DNA from: Acidimicrobiaceae bacterium | GTDB taxonomy: Bacteria > Actinomycetota > Acidimicrobiia > Acidimicrobiales > Bog-793 | Reading direction: 5' to 3' | Length of the DNA: 6,905 nucleotides | NCBI GenBank assembly: GCA_025463965.1 | Contig: JAODBN010000191.1 | Location: 1 to 6,905 of the forward strand | Shown: in pieces, positions 1 through 6,860 of the stretch | Layout of the letters: each line of letters opens with the position of its first letter | Position numbering within the stretch: the stretch's first letter is position 1 | Translations under genes and position numbers: made by a program | Notes under the pieces: model-generated | Databases searched by the model: none | What the model saw: the letters and a program-made list of their open reading frames with translations, nothing else | What the model was told of the DNA's origin: nothing

Positions 1-1446
1 GTGGTCGTTCTCGAGCACGTGAGCCGCGGGCGTGCCCGCTGGGGCGAGGCTCGAGCCGTAGGTGGCCTCGGCCGCCTCCTCCGTCCCGACCTGATCGGCC
101 AGGGCAACGGGCCGCAGACGGTAGGTCCGGTAGCCGAGCGGCGGCAGTTCAGCGGCGAGGACCAGGCGGCGGTGGCGGCCTCCGAGGGTGGCGAGGGAGC
201 GGATGCGCTGGATCGCCACCGGGCCACCGTCCTCGGCGGTCGCGACAACCTCCGCGCTCGACGTGCCCTCGAACTCGAACTCCACGTCCACGCTCGTCGC
301 GAACGCGTGCGGATTGGCGACCACGATCGGGATGGTGCCCTCCTCCGCCGGCACTGCGATGCGCCGGCTCACACTCTGCACCGCCTGGTTCCACACGTCC
401 GTGGCGATCGAGCTGGCGTGTCCGTACTGGTCCCGGGCGTCCACGTAGGCCGGCTCGATGGCGGTGCCCGCCAGCGTGTCGTGGAACTGGTTGAACAGGA
501 CCAGCTTCCACGCCTCTGCCAGACGCTCGCTCGGATAGCGCTGCCCGGCGACCACTGAGGCGACGCTCGCCCAGCGCTCGGCAGCCATCAGCTGGTGCTC
601 GGCGCGCCGGTTCCAGGCCTTCACCCCCGAGTGCGCCGAGTAGCAGCCAACCGCGTGGTGCTGGAGATCGCCGACGTAGGTGGGCAGGTCGCGCGTCGCG
701 GCGCGCTCGAGGAACGCCTCCGGCCCGGACAGCTCGAGGGCCAGTCCGTTGTCCTCGGCATCGAGGCGGGCGATGCTCGCGAGGTTCTCCTCGGTCGGGC
801 CGCCCCCGTGGTTTCCTACCCCGTAGAAGACCATCAGGTCCTCGCCGTCTTTGGGGGCTCGCTCGAGGACCTTTTCGAGGAACTCGTCGATGGCGTCGCC
901 CGGGCTCGTGTAGCCGTACGGGATCCGGTAGGCGAGCACACGCGAGCCGTCCGGGCTCGCCCACCAGAACACCTCGCCGGGGAGCTCTTTCTCCCGGGGC
1001 TCGGGGCGCAGGAACAGGTACGCGCGAAGACCAGCCTTCGAGAGCAGCTGGGGCAGCTGGGCGTTGTGGCCGAAGGGGTCCACGTTGCATCCCACCGTGG
1101 CGATGCGGCCGAAGCGGTCTTGCAAGAAGCGCTGGCCGTAGAGGGCCTGGCGGACGTAGGACTCGCCGGCAGGCACGTTGCAGTCCGGCTCGATCCACCA
1201 GCCGCCGACGTTGTCCCAACGCCCCTCCTCGACCCGCCGGGCGATGCGGGCGAACAGCTCGGGGTCGACGCGCTCCACCCACTCGAGATAGGCGACCGAG
1301 TCGCAGGTGAACACGAGGTCGGGATGCGCTTCGAGCCGGTCGAGGGCGGACGCGAACGTCGCCCGGACCTCGGCGAGGCCCTCCTGCCACTGCCACAGCC
1401 ACACCGGGTCGATGTGGGCGTTGCCGATCATGTAGAGCTGCCTCAT
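1..1446 (-). CDS. GH38 alpha-mannosidase, C-terminus cut off by the window edge
   Basis: Glycoside hydrolase family 38 enzymes remove alpha-linked mannose by a retaining, zinc-dependent mechanism. I translated 482 codons from the ATG at 1446 with no stop. Seen: an N-terminal NAHIDPVWLWQW motif (residues 9-20) whose H11 and D13 match the family's zinc ligands; NVDPFGHNAQLP around D123, the expected nucleophile and zinc ligand; GNHGGGPT (212-219); and NQFHDTLAGT (319-328), where H322 is the fourth expected zinc ligand. The catalytic domain covers about 1-265, the helical middle domain about 266-360, and the beta-sandwich C-terminal part starts near 370. The last visible residues (VLEND, 477-481) resemble the start of the family's large C-terminal domain; several hundred residues are probably missing. 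There is no signal peptide, so it is probably cytoplasmic. The start overlaps the stop of the upstream glycosidase (ATGA) and has its own strong ribosome binding site. The family call is very secure; linkage specificity cannot be read. Confidence 0.95.
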   Translation of the reverse strand, partial: MRQLYMIGNAHIDPVWLWQWQEGLAEVRATFASALDRLEAHPDLVFTCDSVAYLEWVERVDPELFARIARRVEEGRWDNVGGWWIEPDCNVPAGESYVRQALYGQRFLQDRFGRIATVGCNVDPFGHNAQLPQLLSKAGLRAYLFLRPEPREKELPGEVFWWASPDGSRVLAYRIPYGYTSPGDAIDEFLEKVLERAPKDGEDLMVFYGVGNHGGGPTEENLASIARLDAEDNGLALELSGPEAFLERAATRDLPTYVGDLQHHAVGCYSAHSGVKAWNRRAEHQLMAAERWASVASVVAGQRYPSERLAEAWKLVLFNQFHDTLAGTAIEPAYVDARDQYGHASSIATDVWNQAVQSVSRRIAVPAEEGTIPIVVANPHAFATSVDVEFEFEGTSSAEVVATAEDGGPVAIQRIRSLATLGGRHRRLVLAAELPPLGYRTYRLRPVALADQVGTEEAAEATYGSSLAPAGTPAAHVLENDH

Positions 1447-3251
1447 TGCTCGATCCCTCCTCGCCCTGCCCCTGCGGGGCGGGCTCTCGCGTCGTTGCGG
1501 GCGAACAGCGCTCGCAAGGCGGCGTAGTCCTGCTCTTCGAGCGCCTCGCCGGTGCGGTCCAGATGCGTCGTGTAGTAAAGCGCCGGAACGCCCAGCTCCT
1601 CTTTGACCGCCAGGTACTCCCGCCAGCTGGCGAGGTCGGGAGCACACCAGTCGTCGGTGTCGACGAGCAGCTCGGGACAGGCCGAGGCCACGACGCCGGC
1701 CCGATAGCGCATCTGCGCGACGAGGTCGGACTCGGGGTGGTGCTCGTCGAGGCGGAGCATGTCGTTCAGCCGCACCATGTCGGTGTACGGGACAAAGCCC
1801 GGATGCGGCACGTGGGTGATCACGAGCGCGTCCGCCTTGGCCGCTTTGGCCGCCCGGTAGATCGTGGCGAGTAGCGACTCGAGCAGTGCGATGCCCCAGG
1901 CCCCCGATGCGCTGGTGAGCGACTCGCCGCTCGGCGTGCGGGCGGTGAAGTCGATCTTGAGGCCGTCCGCGTCGAGGCCGCTGGCTGCGAGCATCTCGGT
2001 GACGTTCTGCTCCATGAGCCGACGTCCGCCCGGATGGCCGGGATCGATCGCGATCGGCACCCCGTCGGGGTTCCTCACGCACCACTCGTTCGGGACTCCC
2101 TCAGGGTCCCAGGCCTTCCACCACAACAGCACCCGCTGGCCGGCGTCGTGGTGCTGGCGGATCCAGCCGGCGAGGTCTGGCCAACGGCCGAGATGGGGCG
2201 CAGATCGCCCGTACTCACGCTGCCAGCCGTCGTCGACCACGACGGTCGAGGGAACGATGCCCTCGGCGGAGAGGTCGTCCAAGAAGGCGTCGTAGCCCGC
2301 CTGGGTGCAGGTGTCTTGGGGGCGGAGGCCTTGGACCTTTGCCTTGTAGCTCTGCGCTCCCCAGCCGCAGAACATGGCGCCGCTCCACCACGAGGGGCGG
2401 ACGCGCTCGACCACGGCCGGGGCCTGCCCACGAGCGGCGAGCGCCTCCCGATGTGCCCGCAGCCCGGAGTAGGGGTCCGCCTCTCCAGGGGTGAGCAGCA
2501 GCGACGGCGCAACGAAGCTGCCCGAACAGAGCGTGTGGCCCTGGTAGTCGAAGAGGAGGTGGAAGCCCTCCTCTTGCGCCATGAAGCTCACCTCGGGAAC
2601 CGCGAGCTCGGACGGCGCGGCGAGCACGCCGAGTCCGAGCCAGCGGCCGGCCGGGACCTGTGCCGAGTCGGTGACGGCGGCCTCCCTCGCGAGCGCGAAG
2701 TAGAGGGGGGCCGGCGTGAAGAACCAGTGCCCGCGCCCCGGCAGGCTGTCGCCGACCGCCCCAATGACGGCGGGTGCCCTCGCGGAACGAAGCACGCCTC
2801 TGGGGTCCTCCGGGTTGGGCGAGAACAGGGTCCAGGCTTCCGAGCCGCTCGAGATCGGGCCCAGCCGGTCGGTCATCAGCGAGTGGCCCCCGAGTAGGCG
2901 GACCGTGCGGAGGCGCACGTCGGCCAGCCGCGCTCGGGAGCGCACCTGCGAGGTGACCTCCACCCCCTCGGCACGGCAGTGCAGGGTGACCGAAGCCTCG
3001 TCCCAGCGCGTCGAGCGCCGGCGCACGGTGATGCTCGGCTCGTCTCCGCCACGGTGGACGGGTGTCTCGAGGGCAATCGTCTCGTCGGGTCCTTCGGTCG
3101 TGTCGAAGGCGCACAGCAGGCTGAGGCGGACAAAGGTCTCGCCGTCCGGGCTCGTCAGTTCGGCCCAACCCGCAGCGTCGACAACGAGGCGGTAGCGGTC
3201 AGTGACGACCTCGACGTCTCCTGCCTCGGTGCTCTCGAGGCGAGCGGTCAT
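1443..3251 (-). CDS. GH36-like (clan GH-D) alpha-glycosidase, putative alpha-galactosidase
   Basis: A 602-residue protein, middle gene of the left operon. The N-terminal 280 residues or so look like a beta-rich domain. A TIM barrel follows with two clan GH-D signatures: VVVDDGWQ (337-344), as in GH36 and raffinose-synthase-type enzymes, and DGLKIDF (429-435), where D434 is the expected nucleophile. A later acidic cluster, VDTDDW (530-535), is the likely source of the acid/base (D533 or D534; unproven). The family acts on alpha-galactosides or related alpha-N-acetylgalactosaminides; which one is not readable here. No signal peptide, so probably cytoplasmic. The barrel ends close to the C-terminus, so the extra C-terminal beta domain common in GH36 seems absent. 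I chose the ATG at 3251 because it overlaps the upstream stop as ATGA and starts the conserved sequence. The frame stays open to 3425, but that would overlap the neighbour by 178 bp with low-complexity sequence. Confidence 0.88.
   Translation of the reverse strand: MTARLESTEAGDVEVVTDRYRLVVDAAGWAELTSPDGETFVRLSLLCAFDTTEGPDETIALETPVHRGGDEPSITVRRRSTRWDEASVTLHCRAEGVEVTSQVRSRARLADVRLRTVRLLGGHSLMTDRLGPISSGSEAWTLFSPNPEDPRGVLRSARAPAVIGAVGDSLPGRGHWFFTPAPLYFALAREAAVTDSAQVPAGRWLGLGVLAAPSELAVPEVSFMAQEEGFHLLFDYQGHTLCSGSFVAPSLLLTPGEADPYSGLRAHREALAARGQAPAVVERVRPSWWSGAMFCGWGAQSYKAKVQGLRPQDTCTQAGYDAFLDDLSAEGIVPSTVVVDDGWQREYGRSAPHLGRWPDLAGWIRQHHDAGQRVLLWWKAWDPEGVPNEWCVRNPDGVPIAIDPGHPGGRRLMEQNVTEMLAASGLDADGLKIDFTARTPSGESLTSASGAWGIALLESLLATIYRAAKAAKADALVITHVPHPGFVPYTDMVRLNDMLRLDEHHPESDLVAQMRYRAGVVASACPELLVDTDDWCAPDLASWREYLAVKEELGVPALYYTTHLDRTGEALEEQDYAALRALFARNDARARPAGAGRGGIEQ
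1455..1460 (-). promoter_or_regulatory. Strong ribosome binding site of the GH38 gene
   Basis: The minus strand reads GGAGGG, followed by 8 nt (ATCGAGCA) and the ATG at 1446. This is a near-ideal Shine-Dalgarno sequence lying inside the last codons of the upstream glycosidase gene. It fixes the GH38 start. It also suggests that the mannosidase is translated efficiently in its own right as well as through the ATGA coupling. Confidence 0.8.
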
Positions 3252-5077
3252 TCCACGTTCACCAAGGCTTCGGCCTGCTGGCCGAAGTCCTGGCTTCCGA
3301 CGCGCAGCTCGACGGCGATGCGTGCACGGGAGGCACGGGTGCCCGTCGCCACCACCTCGAAGTTCAGCTCCGCCTCCTGGAGCGGCGCGAGGCGTAGCGA
3401 CCGGCGGGGAGGAAGCGCCCGCCAACCCGAGGGGACGACCAGCTCCACCTCGGCGTCCTCGTCACTGTGGAACGGGTTCTTCACCGTCACGTTGAGCTCG
3501 AGCGGCACCCCGGCCACGATGCTCGCCCGGTACGGCTCGATGCGAGCGCCGAAGCCCCCGGCCCCGAAGTCGACCTCCTCGAGCGGGAGGATCTGACGGT
3601 GCAGCCGGGCGAGCTCGTCGCCGCGTTCGGCCAGCATCTCCAGGTAGGGCTCGGTCACCTTCTTCGGCGCCCAGTGGCCGCTGATCATGAGGTCGGGGCG
3701 CAGCTTTCGGTACAGCGTGGCGCTCTCGCTGAAGTCGTCGATCCGAAAGCGGTTCCGGTACTGGTAGTTGAGGACTTCCCGGTCGCCTTGCTTGTCCCAG
3801 CCGCCGTTCTGTTGGTCGCCCGAGGCGAGCACCCGCAGACCGTCGGTCTCGAAGGAGATCGCCGACGCGAACAGGGTGTGACCCGGGAGGGGGTGGAAGG
3901 TCAGCTCGTACTCGCGCCACACCACCGGCTGGCTCGACGCGATCGTGCGCGCCACGGGGATCGGGTCGTGCCACAGGCACGGCAGGTCGTAGCGGGTCGG
4001 CTCTTCGAGAATGGGCGCCACGTTGTCGGCCGCCCAGATCTCGGTGCCCTCGCTCTCGCGCAGAAGGTTGAAGGCCGCGACGTGGTCGTCGTGGTAGTGC
4101 GTCGGCACGGCGACCTCGATGCGCTCCACGCCGTAGCGCTGCTTCAGATGGCGCAGCGACGCGAGGAGGGGCCGGCGCGCGGCGCGATCGCTCGGCCCGA
4201 GCATCCCGCCGCAGATGTCGTAGCCGTAGTCGAGCAGCAGCGCGCCGCCCGAGTCTGACAACAGGGCGTAGCTCGTGGCGATGGAGGTGCGGTTGCGAAG
4301 CAGGTGCGGGGAGAGCTGCTCCCAGGGCTCGCGGTACCACTCGAGCACGTTCCACTCCTGCTCGCGCCAGTTGTCGACGAGGTGCTGGAGGCGCTGCTCG
4401 ACCTGGGCGAGGGCCGGGAGGGGATCGTCCATGAGGGCCCCGTGCGAGGGAAGCAGAAGCTCCGGCGACTTGTGGCCGAGCTCGTGACAGGAGGACATCG
4501 TGGCGACGAGGCCCTCGACTCCGGTGTAGCTCCACTGGGTGGCGGCGAGCGACCACAGCTTTCCGGGCGCGTAGAGCAGGTCGCCGCTGAACGCCAGCCG
4601 CTCGCCGGCCCAGTCCACGAGGTAGGTCACCGAGCCGACCGTGTGGCCCGGCGTCGGAAAGGCGAGCGCCCGCAGGTCGCCGTAGTCGTTCCACGCGTAC
4701 TCGGTCACCCAGCCGGTGACCGGCACGCTGTGCAGCAGCGAGAAGCGGTCCTGGCGCAGGTCGTAGTCGTTGTCGACCTGGCGCCGCTGCCAGTGACGGT
4801 CGGCCTCGGCGATCAGCTCGCGCTCGAGAGGCGGGATCCACACCCGGGCCCCGGCGCGCACGGCCCGGTCGAGCCCTTGGACCTGGTCGCGGTGGTGGTG
4901 GGTGACGAGGACGTCGGTGACCTCGTCGATCCCGAGCTCGTCGAGGTGATCGAGCACGTCTCCGCGGCCGAAGTCGATGAGAACAGCCCGGCGCCCGTGC
5001 TTGAGGACGTAGACGTTGCAAGTGTCCTCGAAACGGTGCAGGTCCGGCCGCACGCTGGCGATGTCACCTGTTGCCAC
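3248..5077 (-). CDS. Tandem metallo-beta-lactamase-fold hydrolase with C-terminal beta-sandwich domain
   Basis: A 609-residue first gene of the left operon. Two metallo-beta-lactamase (MBL) folds lie in one chain. Domain 1 (about 5-240) has THHHRDQ (59-65), PGHT with H145, SGD with D166, and SHG with H212. The last His of the usual HxHxDH motif is replaced by Q65. Domain 2 (about 265-490) has a complete HYHDDH motif (327-332), PGHT with H400, SGD with D421, and SGH with H468. Residues about 505-609 look like an Ig-like or NEW3-type beta-sandwich (alternating hydrophobic strands, NVTVKNPF, a VPSGW turn), a module often attached to glycosidases. The MBL superfamily includes lactonases, thioesterases, sulfatases and nucleases; no specific reaction can be assigned. 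No signal peptide or membrane segment is seen. The start is GTG at 5077; an in-frame TGA lies five codons upstream (5090-5092), so no longer form is possible. Its stop overlaps the next gene's ATG. The domain assignment is firm, the function unknown. Confidence 0.88.
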   Translation of the reverse strand: MATGDIASVRPDLHRFEDTCNVYVLKHGRRAVLIDFGRGDVLDHLDELGIDEVTDVLVTHHHRDQVQGLDRAVRAGARVWIPPLERELIAEADRHWQRRQVDNDYDLRQDRFSLLHSVPVTGWVTEYAWNDYGDLRALAFPTPGHTVGSVTYLVDWAGERLAFSGDLLYAPGKLWSLAATQWSYTGVEGLVATMSSCHELGHKSPELLLPSHGALMDDPLPALAQVEQRLQHLVDNWREQEWNVLEWYREPWEQLSPHLLRNRTSIATSYALLSDSGGALLLDYGYDICGGMLGPSDRAARRPLLASLRHLKQRYGVERIEVAVPTHYHDDHVAAFNLLRESEGTEIWAADNVAPILEEPTRYDLPCLWHDPIPVARTIASSQPVVWREYELTFHPLPGHTLFASAISFETDGLRVLASGDQQNGGWDKQGDREVLNYQYRNRFRIDDFSESATLYRKLRPDLMISGHWAPKKVTEPYLEMLAERGDELARLHRQILPLEEVDFGAGGFGARIEPYRASIVAGVPLELNVTVKNPFHSDEDAEVELVVPSGWRALPPRRSLRLAPLQEAELNFEVVATGTRASRARIAVELRVGSQDFGQQAEALVNVE

Positions 5078-5079
5078 GG

Positions 5080-5086
5080 CCCCCCT
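5080..5086 (-). promoter_or_regulatory. Purine-rich ribosome binding site before the GTG start at 5077
   Basis: The minus strand reads AGGGGGG, then CC, then GTG. The spacing is short, but this is the only Shine-Dalgarno-like run upstream of the tandem MBL gene, and it supports the GTG at 5077 over a later GTG at codon 9. Confidence 0.45.
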
Positions 5087-5104
5087 GTCTCAGTCCCGGC
5101 GAGC

Positions 5105-5110
5105 ATGGTA
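5105..5110 (-). promoter_or_regulatory. Candidate -10 element for the left operon
   Basis: The minus strand reads TACCAT, the same hexamer as the plus-strand -10 in the same spacer, about 27 nt before the GTG at 5077. A start near 5098 would leave a leader of about 20 nt, enough for the AGGGGGG site. I found no convincing -35 at 16-18 bp, so this is tentative. It may simply be one arm of the inverted repeat spanning 5105-5144. Confidence 0.25.
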
Positions 5111-5115
5111 GCGGG

Positions 5116-5144
5116 TTGAGCCTGGCCTATGGCATCGTTACCAT
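5116..5144 (+). promoter_or_regulatory. Candidate promoter for the GH20-like gene (leaderless)
   Basis: The -35 TTGAGC (5116-5121) and -10 TACCAT (5139-5144) each match the primary sigma-factor consensus at 4 of 6 positions and are separated by exactly 17 bp. Six bases follow before the ATG at 5151, so the expected transcription start falls on or next to the A of the start codon. That fits the lack of any Shine-Dalgarno sequence and suggests a leaderless transcript, which is common in actinobacteria. The -10 is overlapped by the operator-like palindrome at 5128-5145. Confidence 0.5.
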
Positions 5145-5145
5145 A
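5128..5145. promoter_or_regulatory. LacI-family-type operator palindrome
   Basis: The 18-bp sequence TATGGCATCGTTACCATA is a near-palindrome centred on the CG at 5136-5137, with perfect 5-bp outer arms (TATGG/CCATA) and 7 of 9 positions paired overall. Its core (5130-5143) fits TGnnAnCGnTnnCA, the CG-centred layout seen in LacI/GalR/CcpA-family operators. It covers part of the promoter spacer and the whole -10 of the plus-strand promoter, where binding would repress transcription. The regulator gene is not in the window. The site may also control the left operon, which starts 50 bp away. Confidence 0.5.
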
Positions 5146-5150
5146 CGGTC

Positions 5151-6860
5151 ATGAAGGCAGCCTCCGGCGGCGTGGCGCGCCGCCTGTTGCCGATCACTCG
5201 TTCCGGCGTGCTCTCCGGTGCCACCGTGGCCTTCCGCGAGCCCGAGACGGTGCCCGGACCCGGGCTTCCTCCCCAGGGCTACCGCCTGGAGATCTCGCCC
5301 GACGTCGTGCGTCTGGCGGCCGCCGATCCCGCCGGTGCGTTCTACGGCGCCCAGACGCTCGGCCAGCTTCGAAGGCTGTGTGGCGGAGGGCTCACGCCCG
5401 GGTGGATCGAGGACTGGCCCGATCTGGCGACCCGGGGGGTCCTGCTCGACGTCTCGCGCGCTCGGGTGCCCACGATCGCCACCTTGGAGGCGCTCGTCGA
5501 CCGGCTGGCGTCGTTCAAGGTCAACCATCTCGAGCTCTACTTCGAGCACACCTTCGCCTACGCCGGCCACGAGGAGGTGTGGACCGGCACCGATCCGTTC
5601 ACTGCGCCCGAGCTTGCCGCTCTCGACCGCTACTGTGCGGCCCGCCACGTGGAGCTGACGGCCAACCAGGCCACGCTCGGGCACCTCGAGCGGTGGCTCG
5701 CCCATCCCCGGTACCTGCCGCTGGCGGCCGCGCCGCAGGGATGGACCAGCCCCGAGGGCCGCCGCCTGCCGCCGGGCACGCTCGATCCCGCCAACCCGGC
5801 GTCGCGCTCGCTCGTCGAGGACCTCCTCGACCAGCTCGTCCCGTGCTTTACGAGCCGCAGGGTCCACGTCGGCCTCGACGAGCCGTGGGAGCTGCTCGGA
5901 CGGCGAGAAGACGAGTGGGCGTCCTACCTCGACTGGCTCCGGGGTCTCGACGTGCTGCAGGGAAAGGAGCTCCTGGTCTGGGGCGACGTCCCGGCGGGCC
6001 GCCCCGAGCTCATTTCCGGCCTACCGGACGGGGTGACCGTCACGGAGTGGGGCTACGAGGCCGACCACCCCTTCACGGCGCATGCCGGCGCGCTCGCTCG
6101 GGCGGGAATGCCGTTCTGGTGCTGCCCGGGCACCTCGACGTGGAACAGCGTGACCGGGCGCCTCCACAACGCGCTCGATAACTGCGCCGCGGCGGCCGAG
6201 GCGGCCCGCGAGCTGGGGGCGCAGGGCTACCTCGTCACCGACTGGGGCGACGGCGCGTCCCAGCAGCCTCAGGCCTTCGTCGAGGTGCCGCTCGCCCTCG
6301 GCGCCGCCTTGGGGTGGTGCGTCGAGGCCAACAGCAAGCTCGACATCGCCGGCGCGCTCTCCGCGCAGGTCTTCGAGGACGACACCGGCGCGAGCGGTAC
6401 TGCCGTGGTCGGCCTCGCGAACGCCTACCGTGCCTTTGGGGCCCCGATGCGCAACGCCTCCGCCCTCGCCAGGCTGCTCTGGCGCCCGGAGGAAGCCATC
6501 GCCGCCCCGCCCTTCGAGGATGCGGGAGTGCCAGCAGTTGAGCGCGCGGCCGAACAGATTGCCGCTGCAGCGGCGGAAATTCCACGAGCAAGGCCGACGC
6601 GCGCCGACGCGCGCCTCGTCATCGACGAGCTCTCCTATGGAGCGGATCTCCTCTCGTGGTGCTGCCTCGACGCCCGAGCCCGGCTCGACGGCAACGGCAC
6701 GCCCGGTGGCATCGCGCCGGCGCGGCGCAGGGAGCTGGGCCGCCAGGTTGCCGAGCTCGCCGAACGCCACGCGGGCTGCTACCTCGCCCGCAATCGTCCC
6801 GGGCCCCTCGACGAGAGCCTCGGGCCGCTCCGCACCTTGGCGCAGATCTATGGCGCTTGA
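5151..6860 (+). CDS. GH20-type beta-N-acetylhexosaminidase-like protein
   Basis: A 569-residue protein, first gene of the right cluster. Residues about 40-80 (GYRLEISPD, DPAGAFYGAQTLGQL) match the end of the GH20b domain that precedes the GH20 barrel; the N-terminal part of that domain is shorter than usual. The barrel starts at DLATRGVLLDVSR (91-103), where R95 fits the substrate-binding arginine. VHVGLDEPWEL (238-248) carries the Asp-Glu catalytic pair D243/E244. W300, W331 and W365 could line the sugar pocket. Residues after about 405 form a helical, alanine-rich C-terminal region. GH20 enzymes release terminal GlcNAc or GalNAc by substrate-assisted catalysis. The context GLDE replaces the more common GGDE, so this may be a divergent subfamily with different specificity. 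No signal peptide is seen. The ATG at 5151 is chosen because an in-frame TAG lies at 5109-5111 with no other start codon in between. It has no Shine-Dalgarno sequence and is probably leaderless. Confidence 0.85.
   Translation: MKAASGGVARRLLPITRSGVLSGATVAFREPETVPGPGLPPQGYRLEISPDVVRLAAADPAGAFYGAQTLGQLRRLCGGGLTPGWIEDWPDLATRGVLLDVSRARVPTIATLEALVDRLASFKVNHLELYFEHTFAYAGHEEVWTGTDPFTAPELAALDRYCAARHVELTANQATLGHLERWLAHPRYLPLAAAPQGWTSPEGRRLPPGTLDPANPASRSLVEDLLDQLVPCFTSRRVHVGLDEPWELLGRREDEWASYLDWLRGLDVLQGKELLVWGDVPAGRPELISGLPDGVTVTEWGYEADHPFTAHAGALARAGMPFWCCPGTSTWNSVTGRLHNALDNCAAAAEAARELGAQGYLVTDWGDGASQQPQAFVEVPLALGAALGWCVEANSKLDIAGALSAQVFEDDTGASGTAVVGLANAYRAFGAPMRNASALARLLWRPEEAIAAPPFEDAGVPAVERAAEQIAAAAAEIPRARPTRADARLVIDELSYGADLLSWCCLDARARLDGNGTPGGIAPARRRELGRQVAELAERHAGCYLARNRPGPLDESLGPLRTLAQIYGA

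Noticed and set aside
595..1527. Plus-strand open frames opposite the GH38 gene (1-558 and 595-1527)
   Set aside because: They are antisense to a convincing GH38 coding sequence, have no family motifs, and reflect the scarcity of stop codons in GC-rich DNA.
149..1645. Long minus-strand open frame of 498 codons across the GH38 gene
   Set aside because: Its translation is Arg/Pro/Gly-rich with no recognisable motif, while the neighbouring frame encodes a full GH38 motif set. It is a GC-driven shadow.
2034..2897. Plus-strand open frame opposite the GH36-like gene
   Set aside because: Low-complexity translation antisense to conserved glycosidase motifs; no ribosome binding site or domain seen.
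3252..3425. Upstream extension of the GH36-like gene to an earlier in-frame start, giving 660 residues
   Set aside because: The added 58 residues are low-complexity and Arg/Gly/Pro-rich, would overlap the MBL gene by 178 bp, and the ATG at 3251 forms the same ATGA coupling as the next junction.
3462..5021. Minus-strand 519-codon open frame inside the tandem MBL gene
   Set aside because: Arg/Ala/Pro-rich shadow of the MBL frame, which carries two complete sets of metal-binding motifs.
5129..6181. Plus-strand 350-codon open frame starting 22 bp before the GH20-like gene
   Set aside because: Arg/Pro/Ala-rich translation without motifs, in a different frame from the GH20 domain; the ATG at 5129 lies within the proposed promoter spacer.
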